In this document: positions 25,831 to 35,290 of the stretch, in pieces
Layout of the letters: each line of letters begins with the position of its first letter
How positions within the stretch are numbered: position 1 is the first letter of the stretch
Origin: VXNF01 sp964291305
Lineage (GTDB): Bacteria; Actinomycetota; Acidimicrobiia; Acidimicrobiales; CATQHL01
Reading direction: 5' to 3'
Length of the DNA: 64,000 bases
NCBI GenBank assembly: GCA_964291305.2
Contig: OZ219783.1
Coordinates: 1,054,001-1,118,000 of the forward strand
The notes under the pieces: model-generated
The model's input: the letters and a program-made list of their open reading frames with translations, nothing else
What the model was told of the DNA's origin: nothing
The model's database searches: none
Program-made: the position numbers and the translations under genes

Positions 25831-26817
25831 ATGAACATGTCTGAGCCTCTGCTCCGGGCCGAGGATCGGGTTGCCATTGCCGATCTGTTGTATGGCTACG
25901 CCTGGTGCTTGGACCGTAACCAGCCCGAGGAGTTGGGGGAGTTGTTCTGCGAGGACGCGGTGGTGGATTATGGCCCGGATTTTGCTGACATTGTCGGTCG
26001 GGAGAACCTTGTGGTTGCGGTGGCCCGTGGCCAGCGGGAGACCTTCGCCGGTGCCTCGCATCACATTTCCAACGTGCGCATCACCTCTGCCGGCGCTGGA
26101 GCGGCCGACATGACTGCGTACCTGTACGCCTGGCACCGCTACCGCCACGGTGGCCCCGACGGCTACCTCTGGGGTCAATACGAGTGCAGTGTGCGTCGCA
26201 CCGCCGAGGGCTGGCGCATCGCCAGGATGATGCTGCGCGCCGCCGGCACGCAGGACTTCCACCGAGAGCGGATGCACCCGATCCAGCGGCGCGCCGAGCT
26301 GGTGAGACAATCTCGGCTAGACCCGGAGAGGATGCAGCGCTCATCTGCTGATTACGTTCCCCGTGAAGCCTTGGACGCGGAGGATCGGGCGGCTATTGCC
26401 GACTTGCTGTATGGCTATGCCTGGCACTTCGATCGCAATCAGCCCGAGGAGTTGGGGGAGTTGTTCTGCGAGGACGCGGTGGTGGATTACGGCCCGGATT
26501 TTGCTGACATTGTCGGTCGGGAGAACCTTGTGGTTGCGGTGGCCCGTGGCCAGCGGGAGACCTTCGCCGGTGCCTCGCATCACATTTCCAACGTGCGTAT
26601 CAACCCTGCTGGTGCCGGCGAGGCGAATGTAACCGCCTACGTTTACTCCTGGGTCCGCTACCGCCACGGTGGCCCCGACGGCTACCTCTGGGGTCAATAC
26701 GAGTGCAGTGCGCGGCGCACCGCCGAGGGGTGGCACATTGCGAGGATGATGCTGCGCGCCGCTGAAGTGAAGAACTTCCACCGAGAGCGGATGCACCCCA
26801 TCGAGCGCAGCCAATGA
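25831..26817 (+). CDS. SnoaL-like (NTF2-fold) protein with two near-identical domains
   Basis: 328 residues made of two copies of a ~150-residue SnoaL-like domain. Copy 1 (about 5-155) and copy 2 (about 178-328) share long identical blocks such as NQPEELGELFCEDAVVDYGP, RQ-type QRETFAGASHHISNVRI and RYRHGGPDGYLWGQYECS. The linker is about 20 residues. Family members act as small polar-pocket isomerases, hydratases or dehydratases, or as non-enzymatic binders; the specific role is unknown. The start is ATG 25831, with ATG 25837 two codons later; no strong ribosome binding site is visible. A longer upstream frame exists but runs over the divergent LLM gene in reverse. Confidence 0.8.
   Translation: MNMSEPLLRAEDRVAIADLLYGYAWCLDRNQPEELGELFCEDAVVDYGPDFADIVGRENLVVAVARGQRETFAGASHHISNVRITSAGAGAADMTAYLYAWHRYRHGGPDGYLWGQYECSVRRTAEGWRIARMMLRAAGTQDFHRERMHPIQRRAELVRQSRLDPERMQRSSADYVPREALDAEDRAAIADLLYGYAWHFDRNQPEELGELFCEDAVVDYGPDFADIVGRENLVVAVARGQRETFAGASHHISNVRINPAGAGEANVTAYVYSWVRYRHGGPDGYLWGQYECSARRTAEGWHIARMMLRAAEVKNFHRERMHPIERSQ
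25920..26602 (+). repeat. Internal gene duplication, about 165 bp nearly identical copies 519 bp apart
   Basis: The segment beginning CAGCCCGAGGAGTTGGGG at 25921 recurs at 26440 with only about three base differences over about 165 bases. The period is 519 bases, exactly 173 codons. The flanking parts of the two domains have diverged more, so this core was duplicated recently or is being homogenised by gene conversion. Confidence 0.88.
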
Positions 26818-26870
26818 CCTGACGCTCGCTGATCTGACATGCCTGACCTGATGCCCGCGATCGACCGGTC

Positions 26871-27743
26871 CTAGGTTGACGCCGTGTTCAGCGTCGCCGT
26901 GTACAGATCGGAAGCGATGACCACGTCGCCCTTATAGCTGCCGCTTCGCACATCGGCTAGTAGTTCCGCAGCATCCTCGGATCCCCGAGGAGCTGGCATG
27001 AGGTGAGTAAGCACCAGTTGAGCCACGTCGGCTCGGGCAGCCAATGCTCCTACTGTTGGAGCCTCGGCGTGATGCCGGGCGAGACGCTCGACTCGTTGCG
27101 GCGTAACCCCCGCCTCCAGGAGCCTCCGGCTGCTCAGGACCTCGTGCACGAGGATGTCGGCACCATCCGCCAGGTCCTCTACGGCGTCGCATGCCCGGGT
27201 GTCTCCTGAGACGACGACTACGCCGTCGGGCGTGGTGAACCTGTAGGCCACCGCCGGCTGGATGTCGCCGTGATCCACGAGCACCGACTCCACAAGTACG
27301 TCGCCGATGGTCCCCACTACTGCCGGAGTCAGTTGCGGATCGAAGGCCGCTATGGCGGGCTCGGGTCGGTCGGGGAAGCCGGCAAGGCTGAGGCGCGCCT
27401 CAATGTCGGGCTGCAGGTTGTCTAGCAGCGTTTCGAGGTAGCCGACGGCAGGGCCGATGGGGCAGTGGATCGGCAGGGCTGGACAGGGCCGTACACCGTT
27501 ACGGATCCAGCGAGTGAGGACCAACTCGGGAATACCCATGAGGTGATCACTGTGATGATGGGTGATTACCAGGGCAGCCAGTTGTGTGATGTCGATGCCA
27601 GCCTCGGTGAGCCGGAACAGCGTCGCTGGTCCGGCATCGACCTGAATCAGCGTGTCATTGTGGCGCAGCAGGGCACCGGCACCGGCTCGGCCGGGTGACG
27701 GCAGCGGGATTCCGCTGCCGGTGATGGTGATTCTCGTGGTCAC
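26871..27743 (-). CDS. Metallo-beta-lactamase fold hydrolase, RNase Z-like
   Basis: 290 residues from GTG 27743 (MTTRITITGSGIPLPSPGRA). The H-x-H-x-D-H motif is THHHSDHLMG, preceded by IQVDAGPATLFRL; later ligands appear in VDHGDIQPAVAYRF, VVSGDTRACDAV and LTHLMP. The layout resembles RNase Z/ElaC and related hydrolases, but the flexible arm typical of tRNA 3'-processing enzymes is not obvious, so it may hydrolyse another phosphodiester or ester. The open frame reaches 27881, but the upstream part has no family resemblance. The start is only moderately certain. Confidence 0.78.
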   Translation of the reverse strand: MTTRITITGSGIPLPSPGRAGAGALLRHNDTLIQVDAGPATLFRLTEAGIDITQLAALVITHHHSDHLMGIPELVLTRWIRNGVRPCPALPIHCPIGPAVGYLETLLDNLQPDIEARLSLAGFPDRPEPAIAAFDPQLTPAVVGTIGDVLVESVLVDHGDIQPAVAYRFTTPDGVVVVSGDTRACDAVEDLADGADILVHEVLSSRRLLEAGVTPQRVERLARHHAEAPTVGALAARADVAQLVLTHLMPAPRGSEDAAELLADVRSGSYKGDVVIASDLYTATLNTAST

Positions 27744-27820
27744 TGGTGTGACACTACGCAGCGACGGACCTCTCTGGCTAGCAGCGACCGAGCAGCCAGC
27801 AAAGTCGGTCTGTTCCTGCG

Positions 27821-29182
27821 TTACTCCTGCCCCAGCAGGCTTACGAAGCGCTCGTAGCGCTGCTGGGCGGGTGCAATCCATTGCGGGTCGGGCTCTACTA
27901 TGCGCGCGGTCTTGGCCCAGCGGGCGCCGGCTCCTAGGTCGGACTCCAGCCCAACCACCAGGCGGGCGGCAAAGGCGGCTCCTAGGGCGGCGCTCTCGGG
28001 CACCGCCCCTACGTGCACCGGCAGTTCACAGCAATCGGCGAGGGCCTGCATCCACGGATCGACGACGGTGCCGCCGCCGGTGGCCACGATGCGCCGGGGT
28101 TTAATCCCAGCAACCTGGATGTGGCGGCGCACCACGAAACCAGCAGCTTCCAAAGCCGCCCGGTACAGATGTGCCTTCCGGTGCGTAGCCTCCAGGCCCC
28201 TTAGCGCACCGGCGCGGGCTTGCCCCGCGGTGGGGGTGCGCTCGGGGTGCACCGACGGGGTCCACACCGGCAGGTCTGCTGGGTCGACTTCGGCCAGCAG
28301 CTCGGCGAAGTCGCTGTCTGGGGGCGGGTCACCCAGCATGGCCCGGACCCGATCCCAGAAGAGCCCGCCAGCGTTGCTTGGCCCGCCGACGCAGAATCGG
28401 CCTGCAGTGACATGCGGGATGGTCCAGAGGCCAGCTACCTCCAGCCAAGAATCAGTCACAACCCAGCAAAGCAAGGTGCTGCCGAGAGTGACTATCACGT
28501 CGCCCACTTCGGCGGCGCCGGCGACGGTCAACTCTGCCAGACCGTCCACGATGCCGGCGCCTAGGGGAACGCCGTCGATGTCACCAGCGGGGTCCCAGCC
28601 CGCCACCAACTGCGGCAACTGCTCGGGCTCCACACCCAGTTGCTGGCAGAGGTCCGTGTCCCATCCGGCACCGCTCAACAGAGGAACGGCGGCCATAGCG
28701 GTAGCCGTATCCAGCGCGGCCACGCCAGCCAGAGCGAAGTTGGCGACGGTCTGCGCCGGCCAGAAACCACCAGCAGCGGGATGTTGGGCCGCCAGGTGGC
28801 TTAGGAAGCCCACGAACTCTTCGTTGCCCACCGGCGGCAGACCGGCCAGCGCCGCGCCGCGGGCGTCGCCGTACAGCAGGCCGGCACCCAGCGGAACGCC
28901 GGCGTTGTCCACTGCGGTGAGCGACGGCACCATGGCCGCCACGCACACCGCCCGTGGCTCATCGGCGTAGCGCACATCCTCCCAGGCTGCTAAAGGACCA
29001 TCTCTCCAGGCGGCTGCGGCGTTGTGTTCCAGCAGCCCCGGGCCGGGGAACAGCAACTCGTGCGGTCGCCGTGTGCGAGCTAAGACCTGGCCATTGCTGT
29101 CGGCGGCTATTGCCTTAGTCGCCGTTGTCCCGATGTCGATGCCTACGGTTACGGGGACGCTGCTGTCGCGCTCTTCGGTCAT
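27821..29182 (-). CDS. FGGY-family carbohydrate kinase
   Basis: ATP-dependent sugar kinase of the xylulokinase/gluconokinase superfamily, 453 residues from ATG 29182. The phosphate-1 loop VGIDIGTTATKAIA is at 12-25, and the C-terminal nucleotide site RRIVATGGGTVVDPWMQALA near 387-406. Middle blocks such as VCVAAMVPSLTAVD and VIVTLGSTLLCWV (phosphate 2 region) also fit. The exact sugar is not predictable. It lies 25 bases after the Lhr helicase stop on the same strand. Confidence 0.88.
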   Translation of the reverse strand: MTEERDSSVPVTVGIDIGTTATKAIAADSNGQVLARTRRPHELLFPGPGLLEHNAAAAWRDGPLAAWEDVRYADEPRAVCVAAMVPSLTAVDNAGVPLGAGLLYGDARGAALAGLPPVGNEEFVGFLSHLAAQHPAAGGFWPAQTVANFALAGVAALDTATAMAAVPLLSGAGWDTDLCQQLGVEPEQLPQLVAGWDPAGDIDGVPLGAGIVDGLAELTVAGAAEVGDVIVTLGSTLLCWVVTDSWLEVAGLWTIPHVTAGRFCVGGPSNAGGLFWDRVRAMLGDPPPDSDFAELLAEVDPADLPVWTPSVHPERTPTAGQARAGALRGLEATHRKAHLYRAALEAAGFVVRRHIQVAGIKPRRIVATGGGTVVDPWMQALADCCELPVHVGAVPESAALGAAFAARLVVGLESDLGAGARWAKTARIVEPDPQWIAPAQQRYERFVSLLGQE

Positions 29183-29207
29183 ACAGGAATAGCCGCCGGC
29201 GAGAGCA

Positions 29208-32200
29208 TCAGGCGCACTGGGTGGCCTCAAGCTCCGGGGATGGAAGGCCGTCGACGTAGCAAAGCGTGCGAGTGGCCACCGCTGGGACACGCGGCCCGGG
29301 GGTGAGGATGCCGCTGAGGTTCAGGGGATCAGTCGCCGAGATCTCTACCCGCTCGCCGTTCCGCTCGCTGCGGCTCACCCGACGGAGTTCATAGACGGCA
29401 GCTGGCAGTGCGAACTGCTCGCCGGTGAATCCGGTGACGAAGCGACCCCCGCGGACGACACCGCGGGCCTCGAGTCGGCGTAGCGCCCAAAGCACCTCCC
29501 GCCAGGGCAGGGCAAGGGTCTCCATGGCTCGAAGGTCACGGAATACCACTCCCCAGCGGGCAAGGAGCTGCTCTGCGGTTGCCTCGGCTAGTTCGTCTGG
29601 CTCGAAGCGGTCTTCGGCGCCGACCAGTAGCGACCAGCGTCCCACGGGTCCTCCCAGGGCTTGTGCCCCGCGGCGTAAGCCTCGCCGTGGCTGACGCCCT
29701 GAGTGGGGCAAGCCCCGGCGGGGTCCTCCGAGCAGGGAGCGGAGCGCGCCAAAGCTGTCGGCGGTTAGCAAACCTCGAGCCACGCCATCGGTCAGCCCCG
29801 ACTCAATGTCGCTCACCAGTCGCCCGCAGTCGGCGGCCAGTTCGGTGGCGAAGCGGGGACCATGACGTTCGAGGGACTCCACGATTTCTGCTAACGCGCC
29901 TGCGGCGGGGGCGCGGGGCAGCTCATCACCGCGGGCCGCTGCCGTTAGCCAGTCAAAGTCGCCGCGCAGTCCAAGAGTGATGGGTGTGGCGCGCGAGGTG
30001 GCACCACCGGGGCGCCCCTCCTCGCGGTGCCGCAGCCCCAGGCGTCCCCAGGCCAGCTCGCCGGATAGGCATAAGTCGTCGAGCCAGACAGGCAGGTAGC
30101 CACCGATGCGTCGGGCGAGAAGTTGCTTCTCCCAGGTTCCGGCCGCCGCCTCGAAGCCCTGCAGCTGCTCGATTACCGCGCTGAGCCCGGCTCGGCCTCG
30201 TAGCTGTGTGCCGGGCGCCACGTGCTGCCAGCGGAAGAGGAAGCGCATGAAGTCCTGCGCCGTGACCGGTTGGATGTCCTGGCGCCGACGTCGTTGTGAG
30301 TAGACATGGATCCGTGCCAGGAGGCGGCGACTGCACCACTCGGATTCGCGCTCGGATTCGGGTGTCTCTTGCGAGTCCGCAGTAGCTGGCCGGAACCGAC
30401 CCGAAAGGGCGAAACCTTCGGCCTCCAGCGCTGCTAGGGCAATCTGGACACCTCCGAGGCTCAGTGATGTGGCCGCCGCCAGCTCGCCGGCAGTTACCGG
30501 CCCCATGACCTCTAGATGGCCGCGGATCGCCTCTATGGCCACGTCGGCTGGGTCGCCGATACGGGTCGACTCCTCGGCGGCGCCCAGTGCTGCTGTGTCT
30601 TCTAATGAGGGGTCTTCTAATGAGGGGTCTAGCTCAGTGTCTTCGCCCAGCAAGACGGCCACGGCCGGGCGCAGCTCAGTTGTGCACCAGTAGCCGCCGG
30701 CGGTACTCGCCCGCCCGGCCTCTGCCAGCCGTTGATGCAGCTCGGCCCACTCTGCTCGGGGTCGACAGAACACCATCTGTGTGAGGAGATCGTGCAGCTC
30801 GTCGGGATCACGCACATCGGGCGCTACCTCGGCGCACGTCCGGGCAATTGCATCGGGGTGCAGGGCCCCGATCTCGCTGAGGTCCACCGGCAGGCCGCGT
30901 GGTAGGCGCACGGCCCGGGTGCGACGCTCTTCCAGCGGTGCCTCATCCAGGAAAGTGAAGGGCCGCCCGTTCAGGATCTCGTGTGCCAGAGGCGAAGGTT
31001 CGGGAGTGTCGCGGAATTCAACGACCACATCACCGGCGCGCATGGCGACCAGCAACGCCAAGAGACCGTCTATGTCGGTGGCCTCGTGGAGGGCGTCGTA
31101 GAGCGTCTGGCGTACCAGCAGATGATCGGGGATTGGGATCGGTCCGGCAAGATTCTCGCCACAGGCCGCCAGCCCCGGGAACACCGCCGCCATCACGTCG
31201 TCGGCCTCCATCCGCTGGATGGGTGGTGGGTTGCGCTTGCCTCCTTTGAAGCGCAGCACGGTCAGTGCCCGGTTCAGGTTCCAGCGCCAGCGCACCCCGA
31301 ACAGCGGCGATACCACTATCGCCTGAGTTAACACGTCGGTCACGGTGGCCGGGTTGAGCATCTGGGGGACGTCACTGAGGGGGAAACTGTGCTGGGGTCC
31401 GAGTGAGAGCACCACGGCGTCGTCATTGGCTGCTGCCTGCAGCTCAAAGTCGAAAGTGCGGCAGAAGCGCTTGCGTAGGGCCAAACCCAGCCCACGATTC
31501 AAGCGACCGCCGTGGGGACAGTGGAGCACGAGTTGCATGCCCCCGGTCTCGTCAAAAAATCGTTCGATGACTAGGCGCCGCTGAGTGGGCAGAGAGCCCA
31601 GCGAGGCCCGCGCCGCGGCTAGATAAGCCACCACGGCCTCGGCAGCGGCGGCGCTGAGGCCGCACCGGCTAGCCACCGCGGCTCGGGCACCGTCGGGATC
31701 CTCAGCGACGAGGAACTGTTCCACCAGAACTCTCAACTCGCTTACCTCGGCGCTCAACTCCGCGGTTCGTGAGGGGGCCTCGCCCAACCAGAACGGCACG
31801 GTGGGAGGCGCGCCTTCGGCGTCGACCACCCGTACCACACCCGATTCGATCCGTCGGACGCGCCAAGAGTGTGAGCCCAAAAGGAACACGTCGCCGGCCA
31901 TCGACTCGATGGCCCAGTCCTCGTGGACAGTGCCCAAGAAGGTGTCGTCTGGGTCTAGCAAAACCCGGTAGTCGGCCACGTCGGGGATCGCCCCGCCCGA
32001 GGTGAGTGCGGCCAGGCGCGCGCCGCGGCGACCAGTTGCTTCGTCCGCTACCGAGTCGACGTGCACGTAGTCGCCACGCCGCCCCCGGCCGGTCACCACA
32101 CCTTCGTTGACGAAGCGCAGCGTCTCGTCAAACTCTTCGCGTGATAGGTGCTCGTAGGGGGCGGCTCGCCGTACTAGCTCGAACAGGCCATCGATCTTCC

Positions 32201-33545
32201 AGCGCTCGGCGGCGCATTCGGCGGTGATCTGCTGGGCCAACACGTCCAGGGGTGCCGACGGCGGCTTGACCGCGTCGAGGCGGCCGGCCCTTACGCCTGC
32301 TAATAGCGCGGCGCACTCCACAAGCTGGTCGCGAGTTGTAGGGAACAGGCGACCCTTGGGAACCGCGCCAACTGAGTGGCCCGAGCGGCCGACGCGTTGC
32401 AGGAACGTGGCCATGCTGCGGGGGCTGCCGATCTGGCAGGCCAGGTCGACAGGACCAATGTCTATGCCCAACTCGAGGGAGGCCGTGGCCACCAAGGCCC
32501 GCAGGTCACCGGCCCGCAGCCGAGTCTCCACCCTCAGTCGCCGCTCCTTGGACAGCGAACCGTGGTGAGAGGCCACCGCTTCGTTGCCGAGTCGTTCGGC
32601 CAGCAGATGGGCGACCCGCTCGGCCTCGCGCCGGGTGTTCACGAACACCAGTGTCGTGCGATGTTCTGTTATCAGCTGGGCGATGCGGTCTAGAACTTCG
32701 GCGGTCTGTTCGGCGGGAGCTACCGCTTCCAGTTCGCTGGGCGGCAGCTCCAGAGCCAGGTCCAACTCCCGCCGGTGGCCCACATCCACCACCACCGGCG
32801 GCGGGCGCTCGGCCGGAGCGTCGCCCGCCCCTAAGAGCAGTCGCTGGATGGTGCTAATAGGGCGCTGGGTGGCCGACAGGCCGATGCGCAATGGCCGCTG
32901 TTCGCACACATGCTCTAGGCGTTCCAGGCTGAGGGCCATATGAGAGCCCCGCTTGTCCCGAGCCACGGCGTGAATCTCGTCCACGATCACCCAGCGGGCG
33001 CTTCGCAGCATCTCTCGGCTGCGGGCCGCGGTCAGCAGCAGGTAGAGCGACTCTGGGGTGGTGATCACGAAGTTGGGCGGGTTGCGCAGCATCGTGGCGC
33101 GGGTCGCTGCAGTGGTGTCGCCGGAGCGCACGGCTACCCGCAGCGGCGGTGGTTCGAAGCCCAGTTGCTCGCCGATGCGCTGAATCTCGGCCAGCGGCCT
33201 GGTGAGATTCTCGGCAATGTCGTTGGCCAGAGCCTTCAGTGGTGAGACGTAAACCACTTGTACCTGACTGGCTACCTGCTCGCCACTCTCGTGCGCTCGC
33301 CAGAGGGCATCTATGGCGATCAGAAAGGCCGAAAGGGTTTTACCCGATCCGGTGGGCGCGCTCACCAGCGTGTCGGCACCGGCTGCTATGGCGGGCCAGG
33401 CTCCGAGCTGGGCAGCGGTCGGTCCTCCGGCGAAGCGCTTGCTGAACCAGGCCGCCACAGCGGGGTGGAAAGCTTCCAGCACACCGGTGTCGGTCGCGTG
33501 ACAAGTGAGCGGGGAGGTGTCTAAGGCGGTCTCTATGGCGGTCAC
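29208..33545 (-). CDS. lhr: Lhr-type large ATP-dependent helicase
   Basis: 1,445 residues, near the usual length of bacterial Lhr. SF2 core: Walker A SAPTGSGKTLSAFL near 62-75, motif II VDEIHAVARDKRGSHMAL near 188-205, motif III SATQRP, motif IV FVNTRREAERVAHLLAERL, motif V VATASLELGIDIGPVD and motif VI QRVGRSGH near 387. The rest contains the winged-helix, beta-sheet bundle and C-terminal Lhr domains. Lhr is a single-strand DNA translocase and RNA:DNA helicase linked to the DNA-damage response in mycobacteria. Its promoter lies in the region shared with the liv operon. Confidence 0.92.
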   Translation of the reverse strand: MTAIETALDTSPLTCHATDTGVLEAFHPAVAAWFSKRFAGGPTAAQLGAWPAIAAGADTLVSAPTGSGKTLSAFLIAIDALWRAHESGEQVASQVQVVYVSPLKALANDIAENLTRPLAEIQRIGEQLGFEPPPLRVAVRSGDTTAATRATMLRNPPNFVITTPESLYLLLTAARSREMLRSARWVIVDEIHAVARDKRGSHMALSLERLEHVCEQRPLRIGLSATQRPISTIQRLLLGAGDAPAERPPPVVVDVGHRRELDLALELPPSELEAVAPAEQTAEVLDRIAQLITEHRTTLVFVNTRREAERVAHLLAERLGNEAVASHHGSLSKERRLRVETRLRAGDLRALVATASLELGIDIGPVDLACQIGSPRSMATFLQRVGRSGHSVGAVPKGRLFPTTRDQLVECAALLAGVRAGRLDAVKPPSAPLDVLAQQITAECAAERWKIDGLFELVRRAAPYEHLSREEFDETLRFVNEGVVTGRGRRGDYVHVDSVADEATGRRGARLAALTSGGAIPDVADYRVLLDPDDTFLGTVHEDWAIESMAGDVFLLGSHSWRVRRIESGVVRVVDAEGAPPTVPFWLGEAPSRTAELSAEVSELRVLVEQFLVAEDPDGARAAVASRCGLSAAAAEAVVAYLAAARASLGSLPTQRRLVIERFFDETGGMQLVLHCPHGGRLNRGLGLALRKRFCRTFDFELQAAANDDAVVLSLGPQHSFPLSDVPQMLNPATVTDVLTQAIVVSPLFGVRWRWNLNRALTVLRFKGGKRNPPPIQRMEADDVMAAVFPGLAACGENLAGPIPIPDHLLVRQTLYDALHEATDIDGLLALLVAMRAGDVVVEFRDTPEPSPLAHEILNGRPFTFLDEAPLEERRTRAVRLPRGLPVDLSEIGALHPDAIARTCAEVAPDVRDPDELHDLLTQMVFCRPRAEWAELHQRLAEAGRASTAGGYWCTTELRPAVAVLLGEDTELDPSLEDPSLEDTAALGAAEESTRIGDPADVAIEAIRGHLEVMGPVTAGELAAATSLSLGGVQIALAALEAEGFALSGRFRPATADSQETPESERESEWCSRRLLARIHVYSQRRRRQDIQPVTAQDFMRFLFRWQHVAPGTQLRGRAGLSAVIEQLQGFEAAAGTWEKQLLARRIGGYLPVWLDDLCLSGELAWGRLGLRHREEGRPGGATSRATPITLGLRGDFDWLTAAARGDELPRAPAAGALAEIVESLERHGPRFATELAADCGRLVSDIESGLTDGVARGLLTADSFGALRSLLGGPRRGLPHSGRQPRRGLRRGAQALGGPVGRWSLLVGAEDRFEPDELAEATAEQLLARWGVVFRDLRAMETLALPWREVLWALRRLEARGVVRGGRFVTGFTGEQFALPAAVYELRRVSRSERNGERVEISATDPLNLSGILTPGPRVPAVATRTLCYVDGLPSPELEATQCA

Positions 33546-33596
33546 GTTGGGTCGTGCCTCCAGAAGTCTTCAGGTTAGAACTGCTGTTCGTATCAG

Positions 33597-33640
33597 ACTA
33601 GCGCGTCGCGCTACCCGCGGGGCGCACGATAGGCGCTAGT
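33597..33640. promoter_or_regulatory. Inverted repeats in the divergent lhr/livF intergenic region
   Basis: Two nested dyads: TAGCGCG-T-CGCGCTA at 33599-33613, and wider 8-base arms ACTAGCGC (33597-33604) and GCGCTAGT (33633-33640). They lie between the divergent starts of lhr (33545) and livF (33672), where both promoters must be. An operator for the liv operon is a reasonable guess. Confidence 0.4.
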
Positions 33641-33671
33641 CACCACGGCAGCACTAGTACGGTTCGCCACG

Positions 33672-34433
33672 ATGGCAGCAGTGTCACTAAAGGGATCCAC
33701 GAGCCCCGTGTTAGAGGTTCGCGGTCTCAGCGTGAGTTACGGACCTGCCGTGGCGGTGCTGCACGATGTGGACATTGAGGTGCCGGCTGGATCGGTGGTA
33801 GCCCTGCTAGGTCCCAACGGGGCCGGTAAGACGACCTTGCTGCGGGCGCTCACGGGCCTGCTGCCGTTCCACTATGGCCGGGTGACTGCCGGCGAAGTGT
33901 TTCTTTTGGGCAAAGCTACGAGGCGCGCCAGCGCTGTTGACCTGGTGAAGCGGGGTATGGCGCAAGTCATGGAGGGCCGGAGGATTTTTGCCGAACTGAC
34001 CGTGGAAGAGAACCTGCGGGCGGGGGCGGTCACCGTCCGGGACCGCCGCAAGGTGGCGGCGGTGACCCGGGAGATCTTCGAGATGTTCCCTCAGTTGGCC
34101 CAGCGGCGCGGTAATCAGGCCGGCTACCTATCCGGCGGCGAGCAACAGATGCTGGCCATCGGGCGGGCGCTAATGAGTTCACCCAAACTGCTGTTGCTGG
34201 ATGAACCATCGCTAGGTTTGGCGCCGCGTATTACCGAACAGATCACCGAGCAGATTTGTGCGGTGAGTGCCGCTGGGACCACCGTGTTGTTAGTCGAGCA
34301 GAACGCCGCCATGGCGCTGGCGATTTCTCAGACGGCGTATGTGCTAAAGGCCGGGCGGGTGGCGCTGAGCGGGCCGGCGGCCTTGCTGCGCCAGGACACC
34401 GAGGTACAGAGGCTCTACCTAGGCGATGGCTGA
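33672..34433 (+). CDS. livF: Branched-chain amino acid ABC transporter ATP-binding protein
   Basis: One of two ATPase subunits of a high-affinity branched-chain amino acid type importer. 253 residues: Walker A LLGPNGAGKTTLLRAL near 46-61, the LivF-typical RGMAQVMEGRRIFAELTVEE, signature YLSGGEQQMLAIGRAL and Walker B LLLLDEPSLGLAP. First gene of a five-gene operon; its end overlaps livG by 8 bases. The transported compound could also be another small amide or urea, since this family is broad. Confidence 0.92.
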   Translation: MAAVSLKGSTSPVLEVRGLSVSYGPAVAVLHDVDIEVPAGSVVALLGPNGAGKTTLLRALTGLLPFHYGRVTAGEVFLLGKATRRASAVDLVKRGMAQVMEGRRIFAELTVEENLRAGAVTVRDRRKVAAVTREIFEMFPQLAQRRGNQAGYLSGGEQQMLAIGRALMSSPKLLLLDEPSLGLAPRITEQITEQICAVSAAGTTVLLVEQNAAMALAISQTAYVLKAGRVALSGPAALLRQDTEVQRLYLGDG

Positions 34434-35277
34434 GATCGGTGCCGTGAAGGCTTCGAGCGTCTCTGTGGCGCCGCTGCTGAGGGTCGCTGGCGTGAGCTTG
34501 TCCTTTGGCGGCCTTCGAGCACTGAATGAAGTGTCCTTCAGCGTGCGCCCGGGCGAGTTGACTGCGTTGATTGGGCCTAATGGAGCGGGTAAGACCTCGA
34601 TCTTCAACTGCATCAGCGGCGTCTACCGCCCTGAGTGCGGAGCGCTGATGTTCGAGGAGACCGATCTGCTGAGTCTGCGCCCATCTCAAATAGCGGCGGC
34701 CGGTGTGGCCCGCACCTTCCAGAATCTGGCGCTCTTTGGCAACCTCGACATCATCGACAACCTCATGCTCGGCCGTCACACGCTCATGCGCACCGGCTTG
34801 CTGGCGGGAGCCGTCTGGTTGGGCCGGGCCCGCCGTGAAGAGATTCGCCACCGCCGGCGATGCGCTGAACTGGTGGACTTCCTAAGTCTGGGGCGCCACG
34901 TTGGTCGCCCGGTGGGGTTGCTGCCCTACGGCGTGCAGAAGCGCATTGAGATAGGCCGGGCTCTGGCTGCCGAGCCGCGTCTGTTGCTGCTGGACGAGCC
35001 AGTAGCGGGCATGACCGGCGCCGAGCGCAGCGAGATCGGCGCGCTTTTAGCCACTATCAGAGCCGAAATGGGGCTAACCATGCTGCTGGTGGAGCACCAC
35101 ATGCCGCTAGTGCTGGAGTTGGCCGACCGAGTTGTGGCTATGAACTTTGGGGCGGTCATTACCTCGGGTGCCCCAGATGCGGTGGCGAACCATCCCGACG
35201 TGGTGGAGGCGTACCTCGGCTCAGCGGCTGCGATGAAAGAGACCGGGGCGGCTAAAGAGACCGGGGCGGCGCACTGA
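34426..35277 (+). CDS. livG: Branched-chain amino acid ABC transporter ATP-binding protein
   Basis: Second ATPase subunit, 283 residues. Walker A ALIGPNGAGKTSIFNCISG, the LivG-typical GVARTFQNLALFGNLDIIDN, Walker B LLLLDEPVAGM and the H-loop region LVEHHMPLVLELADRVVAM. The signature motif is degenerate (GLLPYGVQKRIEIGRAL), as is common in LivG. The C terminus has a short Lys/Glu/Thr/Gly/Ala tail with a repeated KETGAA. It overlaps livF and lies 13 bases before livH. Confidence 0.92.
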   Translation: MAEIGAVKASSVSVAPLLRVAGVSLSFGGLRALNEVSFSVRPGELTALIGPNGAGKTSIFNCISGVYRPECGALMFEETDLLSLRPSQIAAAGVARTFQNLALFGNLDIIDNLMLGRHTLMRTGLLAGAVWLGRARREEIRHRRRCAELVDFLSLGRHVGRPVGLLPYGVQKRIEIGRALAAEPRLLLLDEPVAGMTGAERSEIGALLATIRAEMGLTMLLVEHHMPLVLELADRVVAMNFGAVITSGAPDAVANHPDVVEAYLGSAAAMKETGAAKETGAAH

Positions 35278-35290
35278 TGGACAAGTTCTG

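Noticed and set aside
24799..26310. A 503-residue minus-strand protein
   Set aside because: Its first ~190 residues are the antisense of the SnoaL-like gene; only 24799-25734 is the LLM oxidoreductase.
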